From Alphaproteobacteria bacterium casp-alpha6 (GTDB taxonomy: Bacteria; Pseudomonadota; Alphaproteobacteria; Rhodobacterales; Rhodobacteraceae): 64,000 nt of DNA. Of the stretch, positions 48,547 to 58,956 are shown one piece after another. The stretch is taken from contig LFER01000068.1 in the NCBI GenBank assembly GCA_001510135.1, positions 1 to 64,000 on the forward strand. Direction: 5' to 3'. The notes under the pieces were generated by a model. The model searched no databases. It was not told where the DNA came from and saw nothing but the letters and a program-made list of their open reading frames with translations. A program made the translations under genes and the position numbers. Every line of letters begins with the position of its first letter. Positions within the stretch are counted from its first letter, which is position 1.

Positions 48547-49830
48547 TCAATAGCTGCCAAGGTCCGGAACGAAGGGTTTGGCACAAAAAGTCACAGAAAC
48601 ATGCTTATTTTCAATCAAACTGGGTGCATAAACAATACCATTCTCGTTAAAGACACCCGGATGGCACTTGAGTGATCGGTGCGGAAGCTTACTGCCACTT
48701 TCGTGTCGCGCCCAAGTGGCCCCCAAAGGCCCAAGCGGTGCAATGAAAAGACCAGACAATGTTTGCCCATTCGCGCAATGAATTTTCCACCTTCCGTCCC
48801 AGATCGCTCCGTCCTCCAAATCCATTTTGGTTTTCGCGACTGCGTTAAATTCACGTGTGATCCGGATCTCATTTTTGTGCACATCCATGAGACAACCATG
48901 CAAAGATTGCGTTTTACCGCTTAGAATACTCTCCAAAGCGAAAGCCAGGGTTGAAAAGCGTGGCTTGTAAGGATTGGAAGACACCCATTTCAGTGCTGTT
49001 GCCATCAAACGATATTGCAATTCGCTATGCTGTGTTTGAAATTCAGCCCGATCAATTAAAAGATCTCCGTGCTCCGTCTTGCAAAATTTGCGGGCGAAAA
49101 GGCCAGTTTGCTGGTCCAAAGCGGCGCGCGCTCTTTGCAGATGACGTGATGTCTCAGCGATATTTTTTGCATTGATACCAAGGTCTGACAAATGCGCCAA
49201 AGCGTGGCGCATTTTTACCCTGTCAAACCGAATGTCGTCATTAGATGGATCATCAACCCACTCAATAAAGCGCTGCTTCAGGAATTTTCGAAGCCTGTCT
49301 CTTTGAAGATCCAGCATCGGACGGATAAGCCAATATCCGCCCTCACCTGCAGTGACGTATCTTTTTTCTGGGATAGCTGAAAGACCGTCGACCCCTGAGC
49401 CTCGGCGCAGGCGCAAAAGAAATGTTTCCGCCTGATCCTCCAACGTATGCCCTGTCAAAACCATGTCATGTTCTGCGCGATGCGATGCAATCAGGCGATA
49501 ACGCGCTTCCCTTGCGTTCATTTGTAAATTTCCGCTGCGCTCCGCGCCGTTCCAACGCAATGTTTTGTGGGTTAATCCAAGCCCTTGGGCTGCTGATTTG
49601 ACAAACTCAGCCTCTATTGCGCTTTCTGCACGAAGTGCGTGGTCTACAGTGACTACAGAGCACTTCACGCCGCGGGCCTTTGCCCAAACGGCCGTTAAAT
49701 GCATCAGCGCCATGCTATCACTCCCGCCCGATACTGCTAAGAGCAAACTTTTAGCGGACAGGTCGCCAGTCAGACGAGATAAACTGTCTTCAAATTGTTT
49801 TGACAGGTCTTCGTCGGTGTCTAAAGACAT
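48547..49830 (-). CDS. tilS: tRNA(Ile)-lysidine synthase
   Basis: Modifies C34 of the AUA-reading tRNA-Ile to lysidine, an essential function. The 427 residues have the PP-loop ATPase motif AVSGGSDSMALMHL (about 32-45), HTLEDQAETFLLRLRRGSGVDGLSA, and a long, less conserved C-terminal part. The start ATG at 49830 overlaps the end of cpoB by 10 bases. ftsH is next on the same strand. Confidence 0.95.
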   Translation of the reverse strand: MSLDTDEDLSKQFEDSLSRLTGDLSAKSLLLAVSGGSDSMALMHLTAVWAKARGVKCSVVTVDHALRAESAIEAEFVKSAAQGLGLTHKTLRWNGAERSGNLQMNAREARYRLIASHRAEHDMVLTGHTLEDQAETFLLRLRRGSGVDGLSAIPEKRYVTAGEGGYWLIRPMLDLQRDRLRKFLKQRFIEWVDDPSNDDIRFDRVKMRHALAHLSDLGINAKNIAETSRHLQRARAALDQQTGLFARKFCKTEHGDLLIDRAEFQTQHSELQYRLMATALKWVSSNPYKPRFSTLAFALESILSGKTQSLHGCLMDVHKNEIRITREFNAVAKTKMDLEDGAIWDGRWKIHCANGQTLSGLFIAPLGPLGATWARHESGSKLPHRSLKCHPGVFNENGIVYAPSLIENKHVSVTFCAKPFVPDLGSY

Positions 49831-50633
49831 TCCAGAGACTGCATGGCCTGATAGGCGTCTTCCGCAAATGGCGTTTGAGGAAATCTAATTTCCACCTGCG
49901 ACAGCGTTTGACATCCTGCTTCGATACGCCCCAACTTGACCAATGCTTTGCCAAGCAGTGTCAAAGCCTCTGGTGCAACAGTTGAATTCTGATAATTGGT
50001 AAAGCTCTCTAGATAAGCACGCGCCGACCCTTTGATATCCTCATTGGCCTCCAGCGCCTTACCACGCAGGAGAAATGCCTTTGCTGCAAGCGGACTGGTG
50101 GGATAGGTCTTTCCAAACCGGTTGAACATTTCAGCGGCATCTTCGTAGCGTTTTTCTTCAAGCGCTCTTTGCGCTGTCTCAAAGTCTGCCTCTTCGCCAA
50201 CGGCCAGTTCAACAGGCTTTGTTACAACTATTTCTGGTTCAGTCACATCTGCATTACCGCCCAATGTCGTCGTTTCAGACAACTTGGAGACATCGCCACC
50301 TTCCAACTCCACCAGACGGAATTCAAGATCACCGATTCTTGCGGTGCCATCTTCAATCACATTTTGCAGCTTGAATTCCAAACGCTCACTTGCATTTGTG
50401 AGACGCTGAAGTTGTGCTTCTATGTTATTTATACGCTGTAATATACTATCCTCAGCAGGCAGTCTGTTTGGAGAGGATGTCGTCGAAAGTTCGCGCTTTA
50501 ACTTCTGAATTTCCACGTAAATATATGAGAGATCTTGACGGACATCCGCAAGCGTTTCTTCGCGTTCATTATCTTGCGCCTGAACCTGCGCACAAAACGC
50601 AAACATAACAACCAACAGTATCCAACGCGTCAT
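49821..50633 (-). CDS. cpoB: Tol-Pal cell division coordinator CpoB/YbgF
   Basis: 270-residue periplasmic protein: signal peptide MTRWILLVVMFAFCAQVQAQ, a coiled-coil region (about 25-120), and three TPR-like repeats at the C-terminus (ETAQRALEEKRYEDAAEMFNRF, AYLESFTNY, FAEDAYQAM). It belongs to the tol-pal locus that follows and probably coordinates outer-membrane constriction with cell-wall synthesis. Confidence 0.93.
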   Translation of the reverse strand: MTRWILLVVMFAFCAQVQAQDNEREETLADVRQDLSYIYVEIQKLKRELSTTSSPNRLPAEDSILQRINNIEAQLQRLTNASERLEFKLQNVIEDGTARIGDLEFRLVELEGGDVSKLSETTTLGGNADVTEPEIVVTKPVELAVGEEADFETAQRALEEKRYEDAAEMFNRFGKTYPTSPLAAKAFLLRGKALEANEDIKGSARAYLESFTNYQNSTVAPEALTLLGKALVKLGRIEAGCQTLSQVEIRFPQTPFAEDAYQAMQSLECL

Positions 50634-50646
50634 CCCAAACCCCGAT

Positions 50647-51156
50647 TTAGAAATTTAAGTTGTCTAAAACACTTACCGCGCGCCGGTTTTTTTCGTAACA
50701 CCGTTCTGCACTGCAAATTTCAAGTGGCCGTTCCTTGCCATAGCTGACCGTTTTCAGTCGTGAACCGGCCACCCCAAGCGACACCAGATATTCTTTCACA
50801 GCATTGGCCCGTCGCGCCCCAAGGGCAAGGTTATATTCACGCGTGCCCTGCTCATCCGCGTGACCCTCGACAACTGCAACATATTCAGAGTTTTCCATCA
50901 GCCAACTGGCTTGAGCATCCAGAATGACCTGAGCTTCGGCTGAAAGACTGGATTGATCCACTCCGAACAAAACCCGATCCCCAACGGCCGTTTGAAACTC
51001 AGCCGGTGATCCCGGTGTGACAACGCCCAGTGCATTCACGTCACCGTTTCCGCCCGAACCAAACTGACCGTTATCATAGCCCCCACCATTCTTATTGCAC
51101 GCGGCAAGTGCGGCCAAAGAAAGAACCAAGATAATATTTAGAGCCTGTTTACGCAT
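50647..51156 (-). CDS. pal: Peptidoglycan-associated lipoprotein Pal
   Basis: Anchors the outer membrane to peptidoglycan. ATG 51156 gives 169 residues beginning MRKQALNIILVLSLAALAAC with the lipobox Cys at position 20; a longer frame (from 51204) places the signal peptide internally and is rejected. The C-terminal OmpA-like domain has VVEGHADEQGTREYNLALGARRA, and the peptidoglycan-binding Asp and Arg are visible. Confidence 0.96.
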   Translation of the reverse strand: MRKQALNIILVLSLAALAACNKNGGGYDNGQFGSGGNGDVNALGVVTPGSPAEFQTAVGDRVLFGVDQSSLSAEAQVILDAQASWLMENSEYVAVVEGHADEQGTREYNLALGARRANAVKEYLVSLGVAGSRLKTVSYGKERPLEICSAERCYEKNRRAVSVLDNLNF

Positions 51157-51234
51157 TTTTTGCACCTTTGTTTGACCCGTGCTATACCATACAGCCGCGA
51201 ACATTAAAACTGTTTCATAAGTCAGACGCCGACT

Positions 51235-52548
51235 TTATCTACCCAACGGCGACCAAGCCGCATCAGAGGCCCCATCAGGGGTTGGTAGCACACGCAGATT
51301 CCGGCCCGAAATATCAACTGTGTAAAGCTTTGAGGACCCGTTTGCCCCTTGCGTTTCACGGGTAAAGGCGATCACGCGACCATTGGGTGACCAAGTTGGA
51401 CCCTCATCCAGAAAGGATGCGGTCAAAAGCCGTTCTTCGCTGCCGTCTGTACGCATTACCCCTATATGAAAGCGTCCACGATTTTGTTTGGTAAACGCAA
51501 TCATGTCCCCGCGAGGAGACCACACAGGGGTACCGTATCGGCCCTGCCCAAAACTTATACGCTTTGCGCTGCCGCCACTTGACGACATCACATAAAGCTG
51601 TTGTGTGCCCGATCGATCACTTTCAAAAACGATCTGCGAACCGTCAGGAGAAAAGCTTGGCGCCGTTTCGATAGAAGGCGCATCGCTTAGCCGTTTTGTG
51701 TTTCCAGTAGACAAATTAAGTAGATAAATATCTGTGTTTCCGCCCTTTTCCAAAGAGTACACGACAGAGTTTCCATCCGGCGAAAATCTTGGTGCAAAGC
51801 TCATGGTGCCTTCGTCATTTCGCAATGAACGCTTTGAAACCGTGCCCACGTCCAACATGTAAATCTGCGGAAACCCTGTTTCATAGCTTGTGTACAGCAC
51901 CCGTTCTCCCGCGGGTGAAAATCGAGGGGCCAGAACCAGATCTGCGCTGTCCGTCAAAAACTGGACGTTAGCGCCGTCCTGATCCATAATCGCAAGGCGT
52001 TTCTTGCGGGCACCTTTGCGTCCACTTTCAGACACAAATACGATCCGACTGTCAAAATAACCACTTTCACCGGTGAGGCGAGTGTAAATAACATCCGCAA
52101 CCTTATGGCCCATACGGCGCCACCCATCGACGGTCCCGCTAAATTTCAAACCGCTGCCCAATTCAGCATTTGAAAAAACATCATAAACGCGAAACTTGAC
52201 CACCATTTCACCACTTGCCGAAGCGCTTACTGCCCCAACCACAAGTGCCTGCGCATTAATTGCTTTCCAGTCTGAAAACTGAATGGGCGACGAAAAGCTT
52301 GTTATGCTGGATATATAAGCCTGATAGGGAATTTCACGGAACAAACCGGTTGACGCCAGGTCTTGCGCGACAAGCTGGGTTAGTTTTTCGGCAAACCCTT
52401 TACCTCCGGCATCTTCGGCGACAAATGTGGGCGCAGCAAAAGGCAGCGGTTCAACAACCCCTTCTGTGATCTTGATACGCAACGGTTCTGCGCTTACGCT
52501 TTGTGCACAAAAAGCAACGATAGCAAATATCAATATTCTAAGTTTCAT
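51235..52548 (-). CDS. tolB: Tol-Pal translocation protein TolB
   Basis: Periplasmic beta-propeller that relays the Tol signal to Pal. 437 residues with a signal peptide (to about residue 20) and five propeller repeats shown by recurring [48 protein letters not shown] and [16 protein letters not shown] motifs. The start overlaps the end of tolA by 4 bases. Confidence 0.97.
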   Translation of the reverse strand: MKLRILIFAIVAFCAQSVSAEPLRIKITEGVVEPLPFAAPTFVAEDAGGKGFAEKLTQLVAQDLASTGLFREIPYQAYISSITSFSSPIQFSDWKAINAQALVVGAVSASASGEMVVKFRVYDVFSNAELGSGLKFSGTVDGWRRMGHKVADVIYTRLTGESGYFDSRIVFVSESGRKGARKKRLAIMDQDGANVQFLTDSADLVLAPRFSPAGERVLYTSYETGFPQIYMLDVGTVSKRSLRNDEGTMSFAPRFSPDGNSVVYSLEKGGNTDIYLLNLSTGNTKRLSDAPSIETAPSFSPDGSQIVFESDRSGTQQLYVMSSSGGSAKRISFGQGRYGTPVWSPRGDMIAFTKQNRGRFHIGVMRTDGSEERLLTASFLDEGPTWSPNGRVIAFTRETQGANGSSKLYTVDISGRNLRVLPTPDGASDAAWSPLGR

Positions 52549-53798
52549 CGTTTTCTCATCTCTTCCGGATCAAATTCTAGTTCAAGTACCTTCCAGCCGT
52601 CAAATGTCTCTGCCGGCAATTTAAAGGCGCCTTTCAATGACGCCATTTTTATCGCGGTTTTTGCAGCCCTGAATGCTGTTCGCACAGCCCTGTCGTTTCC
52701 ACCTTCGTGGCTGATCAACTCGATACTGTCCTCTTTGACGGTACCATTTTTATCAAACTCCACGCGCACAACCAAAAAAACAAATGATGCAGGTGATCCC
52801 GGAATAACAAGCCAATTAGGGCGCATCGCATTTATAACTGTATCGCGAATTATGCCTTCTTGCTCGCCTGTCAGCCGGCTCGTTTCGATGCCTGCAACGG
52901 CATTACTTGGGGCTGCGTCATTCCCCTCTTTCAAGGCCGCATCAATCCCCTCTTTCATAGAGTTTGGCGATTGCACCGGATCCTTTAGTTCTTCGGCTAA
53001 AGCCTGTTGAGACACAGGTCTTGATCTCGGCCTAAGAGAACTGGCGGGCGCGGCTGACTTAGGGGGCTCTGGGGGCGCTTCGGAAACCTCCGGTGTGGTT
53101 TCTGTTCCTTGCGGTTGCGGTATCGTCGACTTGGGACGCAGCGAAATTTCTGGTGCCTTTGGAAGCTCTTTTGAAACTTCAGGGCTATTTTCCACAGCGG
53201 TTTCCGGCTGCACAGATGGCGCTAGATCTGTTTCTTTTTCTGGTTCCTGAACATCTGCGGGCGCATCAAGGTTCAGCGGTAAAGCGGTTTGCAGTATTTG
53301 ATCGTCAAGGTTCACACTCGAAGGTGGTGGTGCTACGGCTATCGCTGAAACACGGTTCGCTGTTTGGGGGGCGTCCAAGATTTCAGGGGCCTTTAAAAGG
53401 GCAAGTTGATTGTCAGAGGGGGTACTCAAACTGGGGAGCTGATCTGCCAGTCGCGGAGTAGGAACTTTGAGGGATTCAGGTTTTTGCAGCTGCACGTCTT
53501 CGACGGTATTCACAGACACAATTGCCGGTTCCGCGGCTTTGGCTATAAGCTGCTCTTTCTCCGGCATACGAAGTGTTTCCTCCTCAACATCAGACGGTGG
53601 AACGACCTCGCTTGTCGACTGGGCTGCTTCTGGCGATTGGTCGGAGGCCATCATCGCTTCGAATTCTGAGTTGCTGATCATCGCAACGCTCACTGCCTCA
53701 AACGGAGCGGGTTCAGGCGGAGCGAACCAGCTTCCAACTAAGAGCCAGAACAATATCCCCGCATGCGCCGATCCTGAGATATAATGTCCAAAATGCAT
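52545..53798 (-). CDS. tolA: TolA-like envelope protein
   Basis: 417 residues: one N-terminal transmembrane helix (about 8-27), a long Pro/Glu/Ala/Ser-rich middle and a C-terminal domain ([38 protein letters not shown]). The sequence is weakly conserved, as is usual for TolA, so the identification relies on its place between tolR and tolB and on the one-helix plus low-complexity architecture. The C-terminal part resembles the TolA/TonB-like receptor-binding fold. Confidence 0.82.
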   Translation of the reverse strand: MHFGHYISGSAHAGILFWLLVGSWFAPPEPAPFEAVSVAMISNSEFEAMMASDQSPEAAQSTSEVVPPSDVEEETLRMPEKEQLIAKAAEPAIVSVNTVEDVQLQKPESLKVPTPRLADQLPSLSTPSDNQLALLKAPEILDAPQTANRVSAIAVAPPPSSVNLDDQILQTALPLNLDAPADVQEPEKETDLAPSVQPETAVENSPEVSKELPKAPEISLRPKSTIPQPQGTETTPEVSEAPPEPPKSAAPASSLRPRSRPVSQQALAEELKDPVQSPNSMKEGIDAALKEGNDAAPSNAVAGIETSRLTGEQEGIIRDTVINAMRPNWLVIPGSPASFVFLVVRVEFDKNGTVKEDSIELISHEGGNDRAVRTAFRAAKTAIKMASLKGAFKLPAETFDGWKVLELEFDPEEMRKR

Positions 53799-53807
53799 CG
53801 CTTCTGT

Positions 53808-54275
53808 TTACCCATCCGAAAGCGCGACACTCGGACCACCAACATCCGTAACGAGCGCAATATTTGTAAAGCCGCCTGCATTCAACATGCCCATCACCTG
53901 CACCACCGTTTCATATGTAATCGTCCCGTCCGCCCGCAAGAAAATTCGATCCCCACTGCGTTCCTGAGAAATAGCACGTAATTTATTCAAAAGTTGATCG
54001 GGGGGAGTTTCAGATTTTTGAATAAAAATCTGCCCGCTTGCCGTGAGTGTAATGGTTAGCGGTTCTTCTGGTTCTGTGGGAAGCGCGTTGGCTGTCGTTT
54101 TTGGTAGCTCAACAGGAACGCCGACCGTTAACATCGGTGCCGAAACCATAAAGACAATCAACAAAACAAGCATGACATCCACAAAAGGGGTAACGTTTAT
54201 TTCGGCCATCGGGCGGCTTCTTCTACGCTGTCCGCGCCGACGGATACCATGATCAGATGAGAGATTTGCGCCCAT
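53808..54275 (-). CDS. tolR: Tol-Pal proton-channel component TolR
   Basis: 155 residues of the ExbD/TolR family: basic N-terminus, PMAEINVTPFVDVMLVLLIVFMVSAPML containing the membrane segment with the conserved Asp that couples proton flow, and a periplasmic domain ending in ALVTDVGGPSVALSDG. It starts 1 base after the tolQ stop codon. Confidence 0.96.
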   Translation of the reverse strand: MGANLSSDHGIRRRGQRRRSRPMAEINVTPFVDVMLVLLIVFMVSAPMLTVGVPVELPKTTANALPTEPEEPLTITLTASGQIFIQKSETPPDQLLNKLRAISQERSGDRIFLRADGTITYETVVQVMGMLNAGGFTNIALVTDVGGPSVALSDG

Positions 54276-54276
54276 C

Positions 54277-54972
54277 CTACCCGTCCAATTGCCTGCTTAG
54301 GATCGTCGCAAATTCATCTGCGAAGCTTTCGTATCCTGCAATGATGCGTTCGCTATCGGCGCTCAATTTATTGTAAAAAACAACCGCAGGAATTGCGGCC
54401 AAAAGACCGAGTCCCGTCGCCAAAAGCGCCTCTGCGATACCCGGGGCAACCACCGCAAGGTTCGTGTTCTGTTGGGCCGCAATTTCTATGAAGGCATTCA
54501 TGATGCCCCAAACTGTGCCAAAGAGGCCGATGAAGGGCGCAGTGGAACCGACGGTTGCCAAAACCGACAGCCCTGATTGAAGCGCTTCGGCCTCTCTTAT
54601 GACGGCCACGTTCATTGAACGTTCAATACGCGATTGAACACCCGCAATCAAACGCCCGTCTGCCCGATGACTGTGATCCCATTCCACCATCCCTGCTGCA
54701 AAAATCCGTTCAGGGCGCCCTTTGGGTTCGGGACCGATCTTATCAAAAAGCTCGTCCAGAGGCTGACCTGACCAAAATGCACGGTCAAACCGCTTTGCTT
54801 CCCATTTTGCCCTTTTGTAGACCAAAGAGCGTTGCACAATTATCGACCAAGCCCAAAACGAGCATGCAATCAAAATAATGATGACAAGCTTTACTGTCAG
54901 TGTCGCGCGTGCAAACAGCGACCAAAAGGAAAAATCAATCTCCCCTACAACCGCGAGTGTTTCTGCTTCCAT
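54277..54972 (-). CDS. tolQ: Tol-Pal proton-channel component TolQ
   Basis: 231 residues of the ExbB/TolQ family with three hydrophobic helices. The family's central segment ATVGSTAPFIGLFGTVWGIMNAFIEIA and the next helix region VAPGIAEALLATGLGLLAAIPAVVFYNKL are both present. First gene of the tolQRAB-pal-cpoB operon. The 118-base gap before it (toward ybgC) shows no separate promoter. Confidence 0.97.
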   Translation of the reverse strand: MEAETLAVVGEIDFSFWSLFARATLTVKLVIIILIACSFWAWSIIVQRSLVYKRAKWEAKRFDRAFWSGQPLDELFDKIGPEPKGRPERIFAAGMVEWDHSHRADGRLIAGVQSRIERSMNVAVIREAEALQSGLSVLATVGSTAPFIGLFGTVWGIMNAFIEIAAQQNTNLAVVAPGIAEALLATGLGLLAAIPAVVFYNKLSADSERIIAGYESFADEFATILSRQLDG

Positions 54973-55090
54973 TCCCCTGTTCCCTACTCTGGCACCAAGT
55001 CGTCCAACTTTACCACACGATTAGCCCAGTTTTCCGCTGAAACCAAGCACGCAGATGACTATAACCACACTTGTCAGTTCCTGCAGTAAA

Positions 55091-55480
55091 TTACATCTGA
55101 CGGAGGCGAATTTCCGCCGGCAGCCGCGTAGGCTTTCCCGTATCGCGCATGGCAATAAGGGTGACACGCGCCCTGAACAAAACGTCCTTACCACGTAAAA
55201 CCTCTTGGTCCAGAACGAGGCGCGCGGCACTTGAAAGGTGAACATCTGTTACCACCTCTAAAATATCATCAAATTTTGCAGGTGATATGTAATCGGCTTC
55301 CAGATGACGCACGGCAAAGACCACTCCTCGCTCCGATTTCAACGTTTTTTGGTCAAGTCCAAGGCTACGTACCCATTCACTGCGCGCCCGTTCAATAAAT
55401 TTCAAGTAATTAGCATAATAGACAATCCCGCCAAAATCTGTGTCTTCGTAATAGACCCTCAGCGAAAATGTATGTGCCAT
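55091..55480 (-). CDS. ybgC: Acyl-CoA thioesterase YbgC
   Basis: ATG 55480 gives 129 residues in the hotdog fold, opening MAHTFSLRVYYEDTDFGGIVYYANYL, with the catalytic Asp of the YYEDTD motif. The longer frame to 55570 is rejected. YbgC is typically beside tolQRAB and is thought to act on phospholipid-linked acyl chains. Here it precedes tolQ by 118 bases. Confidence 0.94.
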   Translation of the reverse strand: MAHTFSLRVYYEDTDFGGIVYYANYLKFIERARSEWVRSLGLDQKTLKSERGVVFAVRHLEADYISPAKFDDILEVVTDVHLSSAARLVLDQEVLRGKDVLFRARVTLIAMRDTGKPTRLPAEIRLRQM

Positions 55481-55481
55481 A

Positions 55482-56120
55482 TCAAGAGACCCCCGCTTGA
55501 CTTTGCAGACGCGCAAATAACCTGAGCGCGAATGAGGAATCATCTGAGTGATCCGGCAGGTTTGGGGCATAGGACGCGCGGATCAACTCCGAAATTTCAG
55601 GGCGCAAAATTGTCTTTCCGCCCTCAACCAGAGCCAAAGGCGATTGCTTCAGAAAAACCTGATCCGACCAAAGAAGAATGGATTGTACAATTTGGGAAAG
55701 ACAGAGCGTTTCAGCGGAAACGGCACTCAGATGTTCATCCATGCGCAAAAAGACAAAACACGCCTTTATTCCGCCCTTTGCGTCAAAACGGAACAATCGA
55801 TATTGATTGGCCTCTTTTGCCTGAAGCTTGCGGGTCAACGCATCCAAGTTGGGCACGAGACGATCCAAGTTTGGCACCTCGCGCAGTTCCTTCCAATCCT
55901 GAAAGAAAAAGAACATCAAATTGCTGCCCAGCTCGGGATCGGTTTCCGACATCTCGTGTCCGGCAAGCTGCGTGACCACTTGGATCGCATTTTTGAGGAT
56001 GCTCAGGCTGCTATCCTCGATGCCAAAGGCGACAGGAGCAATGGGCCTGCCCCATCTTGCAAATGCAAACTGTCCATCCTGACGTGTGAAATACTCTCTG
56101 ATTTCGTCTGTTTGCAACAT
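55482..56120 (-). CDS. Conserved hypothetical protein between ruvB and ybgC
   Basis: 212 residues without a signal peptide or membrane helix, beginning MLQTDEIREYFTRQDGQFAF. It includes FARWGRPIAPVAFGIEDSSL and an AGHEMSETDPELGSNLMFFF stretch that I associate with a Rhodobacteraceae family next to ruvB, but I cannot name a domain. Its end is 1 base from the ybgC start on the same strand. An inverted repeat (56147-56169) lies 27-49 bases upstream of the start; there is no convincing ribosome binding site. Confidence 0.6.
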   Translation of the reverse strand: MLQTDEIREYFTRQDGQFAFARWGRPIAPVAFGIEDSSLSILKNAIQVVTQLAGHEMSETDPELGSNLMFFFFQDWKELREVPNLDRLVPNLDALTRKLQAKEANQYRLFRFDAKGGIKACFVFLRMDEHLSAVSAETLCLSQIVQSILLWSDQVFLKQSPLALVEGGKTILRPEISELIRASYAPNLPDHSDDSSFALRLFARLQSQAGVS

Positions 56121-56146
56121 AATCGCATCATTTATTGGCTCGTGGG

Positions 56147-56169
56147 GTCTTGGAATGCCATACCAAGAC
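56147..56169. promoter_or_regulatory. Inverted repeat upstream of the conserved hypothetical gene
   Basis: GTCTTGG-AATGCCATA-CCAAGAC, a perfect 7-bp repeat with a 9-base spacer, 27-49 bases before the start at 56120 on the minus strand. It could be an operator; it lacks the T run of a terminator. Confidence 0.35.
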
Positions 56170-56321
56170 TTTTGGTGCTATGAAAGCCTCCTGACATTTT
56201 TTATGCGGTACGGAGATTTTTTGCGCTTTCAAGCCGCGCCACAAACCTGCCAATTTACACTTGATGCATTATGAAAGCTCTTAAATGCTCCTTCACCTAA
56301 ATTTTCGGAAAAATCTGCCGT

Positions 56322-56420
56322 TTACTCATATGCCCGCCCGGAATGGAACATGCCTCCGGCAATGCTGTTTCCCCAGATCCGGATGTGCTGGATCAGACCG
56401 GGCGGCGCAATCTTGGCCAT
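56322..56420 (-). CDS. Possible 32-residue peptide immediately after ruvB
   Basis: ATG 56420 lies 5 bases beyond the ruvB stop codon and opens MAKIAPPGLIQHIRIWGNSI; the frame ends at TAA 56322. It could be a small peptide translated by coupling to ruvB or a remnant of an old gene. The remainder of the 305-base gap (56121-56425) shows no other supported gene. Confidence 0.25.
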   Translation of the reverse strand: MAKIAPPGLIQHIRIWGNSIAGGMFHSGRAYE

Positions 56421-56425
56421 AGAGC

Positions 56426-57445
56426 TTATTCGAAAAGCGAGCTTTGCCCCTTAGGTGGCGCCAACCCTAAATGCGCCCATCCCCGTTGGGCCAGCATTCG
56501 TCCCCTCGGGGTTCGCTGGACCAGTCCTTGCTGCAGCAGATAGGGTTCGATCACATCCTCAAGCGCGTCTCGGCTTTCAGAGAGCGCAGCGCTCATTGTT
56601 TCGATCCCAACTGGACCACCGGCATAGTGTTCTGCGATGAGCCGAAGGTAGCGTCGATCCGCACTGTCAAGGCCAAGATCATCAACCCCAAGACGGGTAA
56701 GCGCATGATCTGCAAGTGCAAGGGTCACGCGACCATCCCCTTCCACCACTGCAAAATCCACAACCCTGCGCAAGAGCCGTCCTGCAATCCTTGGAGTGCC
56801 GCGCGCCCGACGCGCAATTTCGCGCGCGCCCCCTTCATCCGCAGGCGCCCCGAGTTTACGCGCATTGCGAGTAACAATTTCAAAAAGCTCATCTTCATTG
56901 TAAAATTGAAGCCGCGTTGGAATGCCAAATCGATCCCGCAATGGCGTCGTCAAAAGACCGAGCCGTGTTGTCGCACCAACCAGAGTAAAGGGTTGCAATT
57001 CGATGCGCACAGTGCGTGCGGCGGGCCCTTCGCCGATCACAAGATCAAGCTCAAAATCCTCCAGCGCTGGATAAAGAACTTCTTCAACCACCGGATTAAG
57101 ACGATGTATTTCATCAATAAAAAGAACATCACGCGCTTCGAGATTTGTCAGAATTGCTGCGAGGTCCCCAGCCTTGGCGAGCACTGGTCCCGATGTCATT
57201 CTGAAATTCACACCCAATTCTCGGCTCACGATCTGAGCAAGGGTGGTTTTCCCAAGTCCGGGGGGACCATAGAACAGCGTGTGATCCATAGCCTCACCCC
57301 TTTGGCGGGCAGATTGGATAAAGACTTTGAGATTTGATCTTGCTTCTGCCTGTCCGACAAATTCGTCCAATGTTTGAGGGCGCAGCGCCCGATCTGAGTC
57401 TTCGGGCATAGTTTCTGGACGCAACAGGGGATCAGGTTCGCTCAT
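56426..57445 (-). CDS. ruvB: Holliday junction helicase RuvB
   Basis: Drives branch migration at Holliday junctions with RuvA. 339 residues: Walker [14 protein letters not shown] (about 60), Walker [12 protein letters not shown], the sensor region [17 protein letters not shown], and the C-terminal winged-helix domain. The N-terminus [15 protein letters not shown] is the usual start. 3 bases from ruvA on the same strand. Confidence 0.98.
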   Translation of the reverse strand: MSEPDPLLRPETMPEDSDRALRPQTLDEFVGQAEARSNLKVFIQSARQRGEAMDHTLFYGPPGLGKTTLAQIVSRELGVNFRMTSGPVLAKAGDLAAILTNLEARDVLFIDEIHRLNPVVEEVLYPALEDFELDLVIGEGPAARTVRIELQPFTLVGATTRLGLLTTPLRDRFGIPTRLQFYNEDELFEIVTRNARKLGAPADEGGAREIARRARGTPRIAGRLLRRVVDFAVVEGDGRVTLALADHALTRLGVDDLGLDSADRRYLRLIAEHYAGGPVGIETMSAALSESRDALEDVIEPYLLQQGLVQRTPRGRMLAQRGWAHLGLAPPKGQSSLFE

Positions 57446-57448
57446 CCT

Positions 57449-58117
57449 TTAGCCTTTCGGTGCCAGCAATTTTAACGCGGCGCGGATCAATGAGGCTGTT
57501 TCAGCCCCTTGATCCTCACCCAAGGCGCGCGCCACTGCGGCAGCAGCCTCTGAGGGAGGATAGCCAAGATTGGCAAGGGCGGACATCGCATCAGCCTGTG
57601 CATGGGGCGCCTCGGCGGGCGGCGACGGAAAGGCTGACACCGGTGCATCAGCCGGTTCAATCATCCCTTGGATTTCAGAGGGGGGCTGAACCCGCGCCGG
57701 CGCCATTGCCATTATGCTTGGCGCCTTGTCTTTAAGTTCGTTGACCACTCTCTGGGCGGTTTTGGGTCCAATACCTTTTGCCGCCTTGACCGCGTTCCAA
57801 TCCCCCAAGGCAATGGCGCGCCCCACACCTTCTGGACCAAGCGCGCCCAATATGGCCATTGAGGCTTTTGCCCCAACGCCCTGAACCGACATCAAAAGGC
57901 GATGCCATTCTTTTTCCACAAGGGATAAGAAACCAAACAGCTGAAGAAGATCTTCGCGTACCACAAGATCCGTATAAAGCGATATGACCTCTCCATTGCC
58001 CGGAAGCGCCATCAAAGTCCGCTCCGAACAATAAACAAGATATCCCACACCACGCACGTCCAAAAGGATGTGATCCTCTGAGCGGTAATCAATACGACCT
58101 GACAGCTTGCCAATCAT
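57449..58117 (-). CDS. ruvA: Holliday junction DNA helicase subunit RuvA
   Basis: 222 residues in three domains: an N-terminal OB fold ([29 protein letters not shown]), a helix-hairpin-helix centre ([28 protein letters not shown]) and a C-terminal domain that contacts RuvB ([21 protein letters not shown]). Its start overlaps the ruvC stop by 4 bases. Confidence 0.97.
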   Translation of the reverse strand: MIGKLSGRIDYRSEDHILLDVRGVGYLVYCSERTLMALPGNGEVISLYTDLVVREDLLQLFGFLSLVEKEWHRLLMSVQGVGAKASMAILGALGPEGVGRAIALGDWNAVKAAKGIGPKTAQRVVNELKDKAPSIMAMAPARVQPPSEIQGMIEPADAPVSAFPSPPAEAPHAQADAMSALANLGYPPSEAAAAVARALGEDQGAETASLIRAALKLLAPKG

Positions 58118-58620
58118 GATACGGCCTTTGCAAGTGCCGCCTCAAATCGTGACGTCGTCCCTGCATGATGGGCGTGACACAGCGCAATCGCGAGCGCATC
58201 GGCCGCATCCACGCCGGTAATCTTGACACCCGAAAGCTGCAAACGCACCATGTGGTCAACCTGTGCCTTATCTGCATGACCAACACCGACTATCGTCTTT
58301 TTGACTTTGTTAGGGGCATATTCAGCCACCTCTAGCCCCGCCTGCGCTGGGACGAGCAAAGCGACGGCACGTGCCTGACCCAGCTTTAGCGTCGCCACAG
58401 CATCTTTGTTGACAAAGGTTTGCTCTACTGCGGCTGTGCTCGGCTGCCACTTTTGCACCACCAAGGACAATTGTTCATAAAGGGATAATAGCCTTTGGGC
58501 CAAATCAGTACCTTTGGAGTGACAAATCCCATTTGCAACGTGACTCATCCGGGCCCCGTTAACATCGATAACGCCCCACCCCATATTACGCAAACCGGGA
58601 TCAATCCCCAAAATCCGCAT
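58114..58620 (-). CDS. ruvC: Holliday junction resolvase RuvC
   Basis: 168 residues with the RNase-H-like fold of Ruv[17 protein letters not shown] (catalytic Asp7), [10 protein letters not shown] (catalytic Glu) and [14 protein letters not shown] with the last acidic residues. First gene of a compact ruvCAB unit on the minus strand. Confidence 0.98.
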   Translation of the reverse strand: MRILGIDPGLRNMGWGVIDVNGARMSHVANGICHSKGTDLAQRLLSLYEQLSLVVQKWQPSTAAVEQTFVNKDAVATLKLGQARAVALLVPAQAGLEVAEYAPNKVKKTIVGVGHADKAQVDHMVRLQLSGVKITGVDAADALAIALCHAHHAGTTSRFEAALAKAVS

Positions 58621-58678
58621 ATTATCTGCCCTGTTTTATTATTTAAACCGACATAGCACGAAAGGTGAACAAAAGCCA

Positions 58679-58956
58679 ATGCGAAAAAGAAAAAGTCTCT
58701 TTCAGACTTTGCCAGAGACGGATCCAAATCTGCTTCATGCCATTGTCCATAGCCAGTTCACAGACGAACTTTGGCATGCCCCACCGCTAACAAAACGACC
58801 TTCTTGCCCAGATGATCTACAACAGGCATAAACAAAAAGGTCGATCCCTGTGATTTTGACACTTTAAACTGCGAAATCGCGGAGTACATCCGGGATCATC
58901 AGTCAAAAAAGGTAGACATCCGAGTGACCCTGTCAAAAGAAACATTCACCAAATGA
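58679..58956 (+). pseudogene. Frameshifted small gene directly upstream of the HAD phosphatase
   Basis: ATG 58679 (AGGTGA at 58663-58668) reads MRKRKSLFQTLPETDPNLLH and continues through LWHAPPLTKRPSCPDDLQ to TAA 58831. Just past about 58825 a different frame reads GINKKVDPCDFDTLNCEIAEYI and on to TGA 58954-58956, whose last bases overlap the ATG of the HAD gene (ATGA). Inserting one base near CAGG (58823-58828) unites them into 92 residues. The ATGA overlap and protein-like content of both halves argue for one real gene with a one-base deletion. No family is recognised. The rest of the 332-base gap holds nothing else. Confidence 0.6.
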
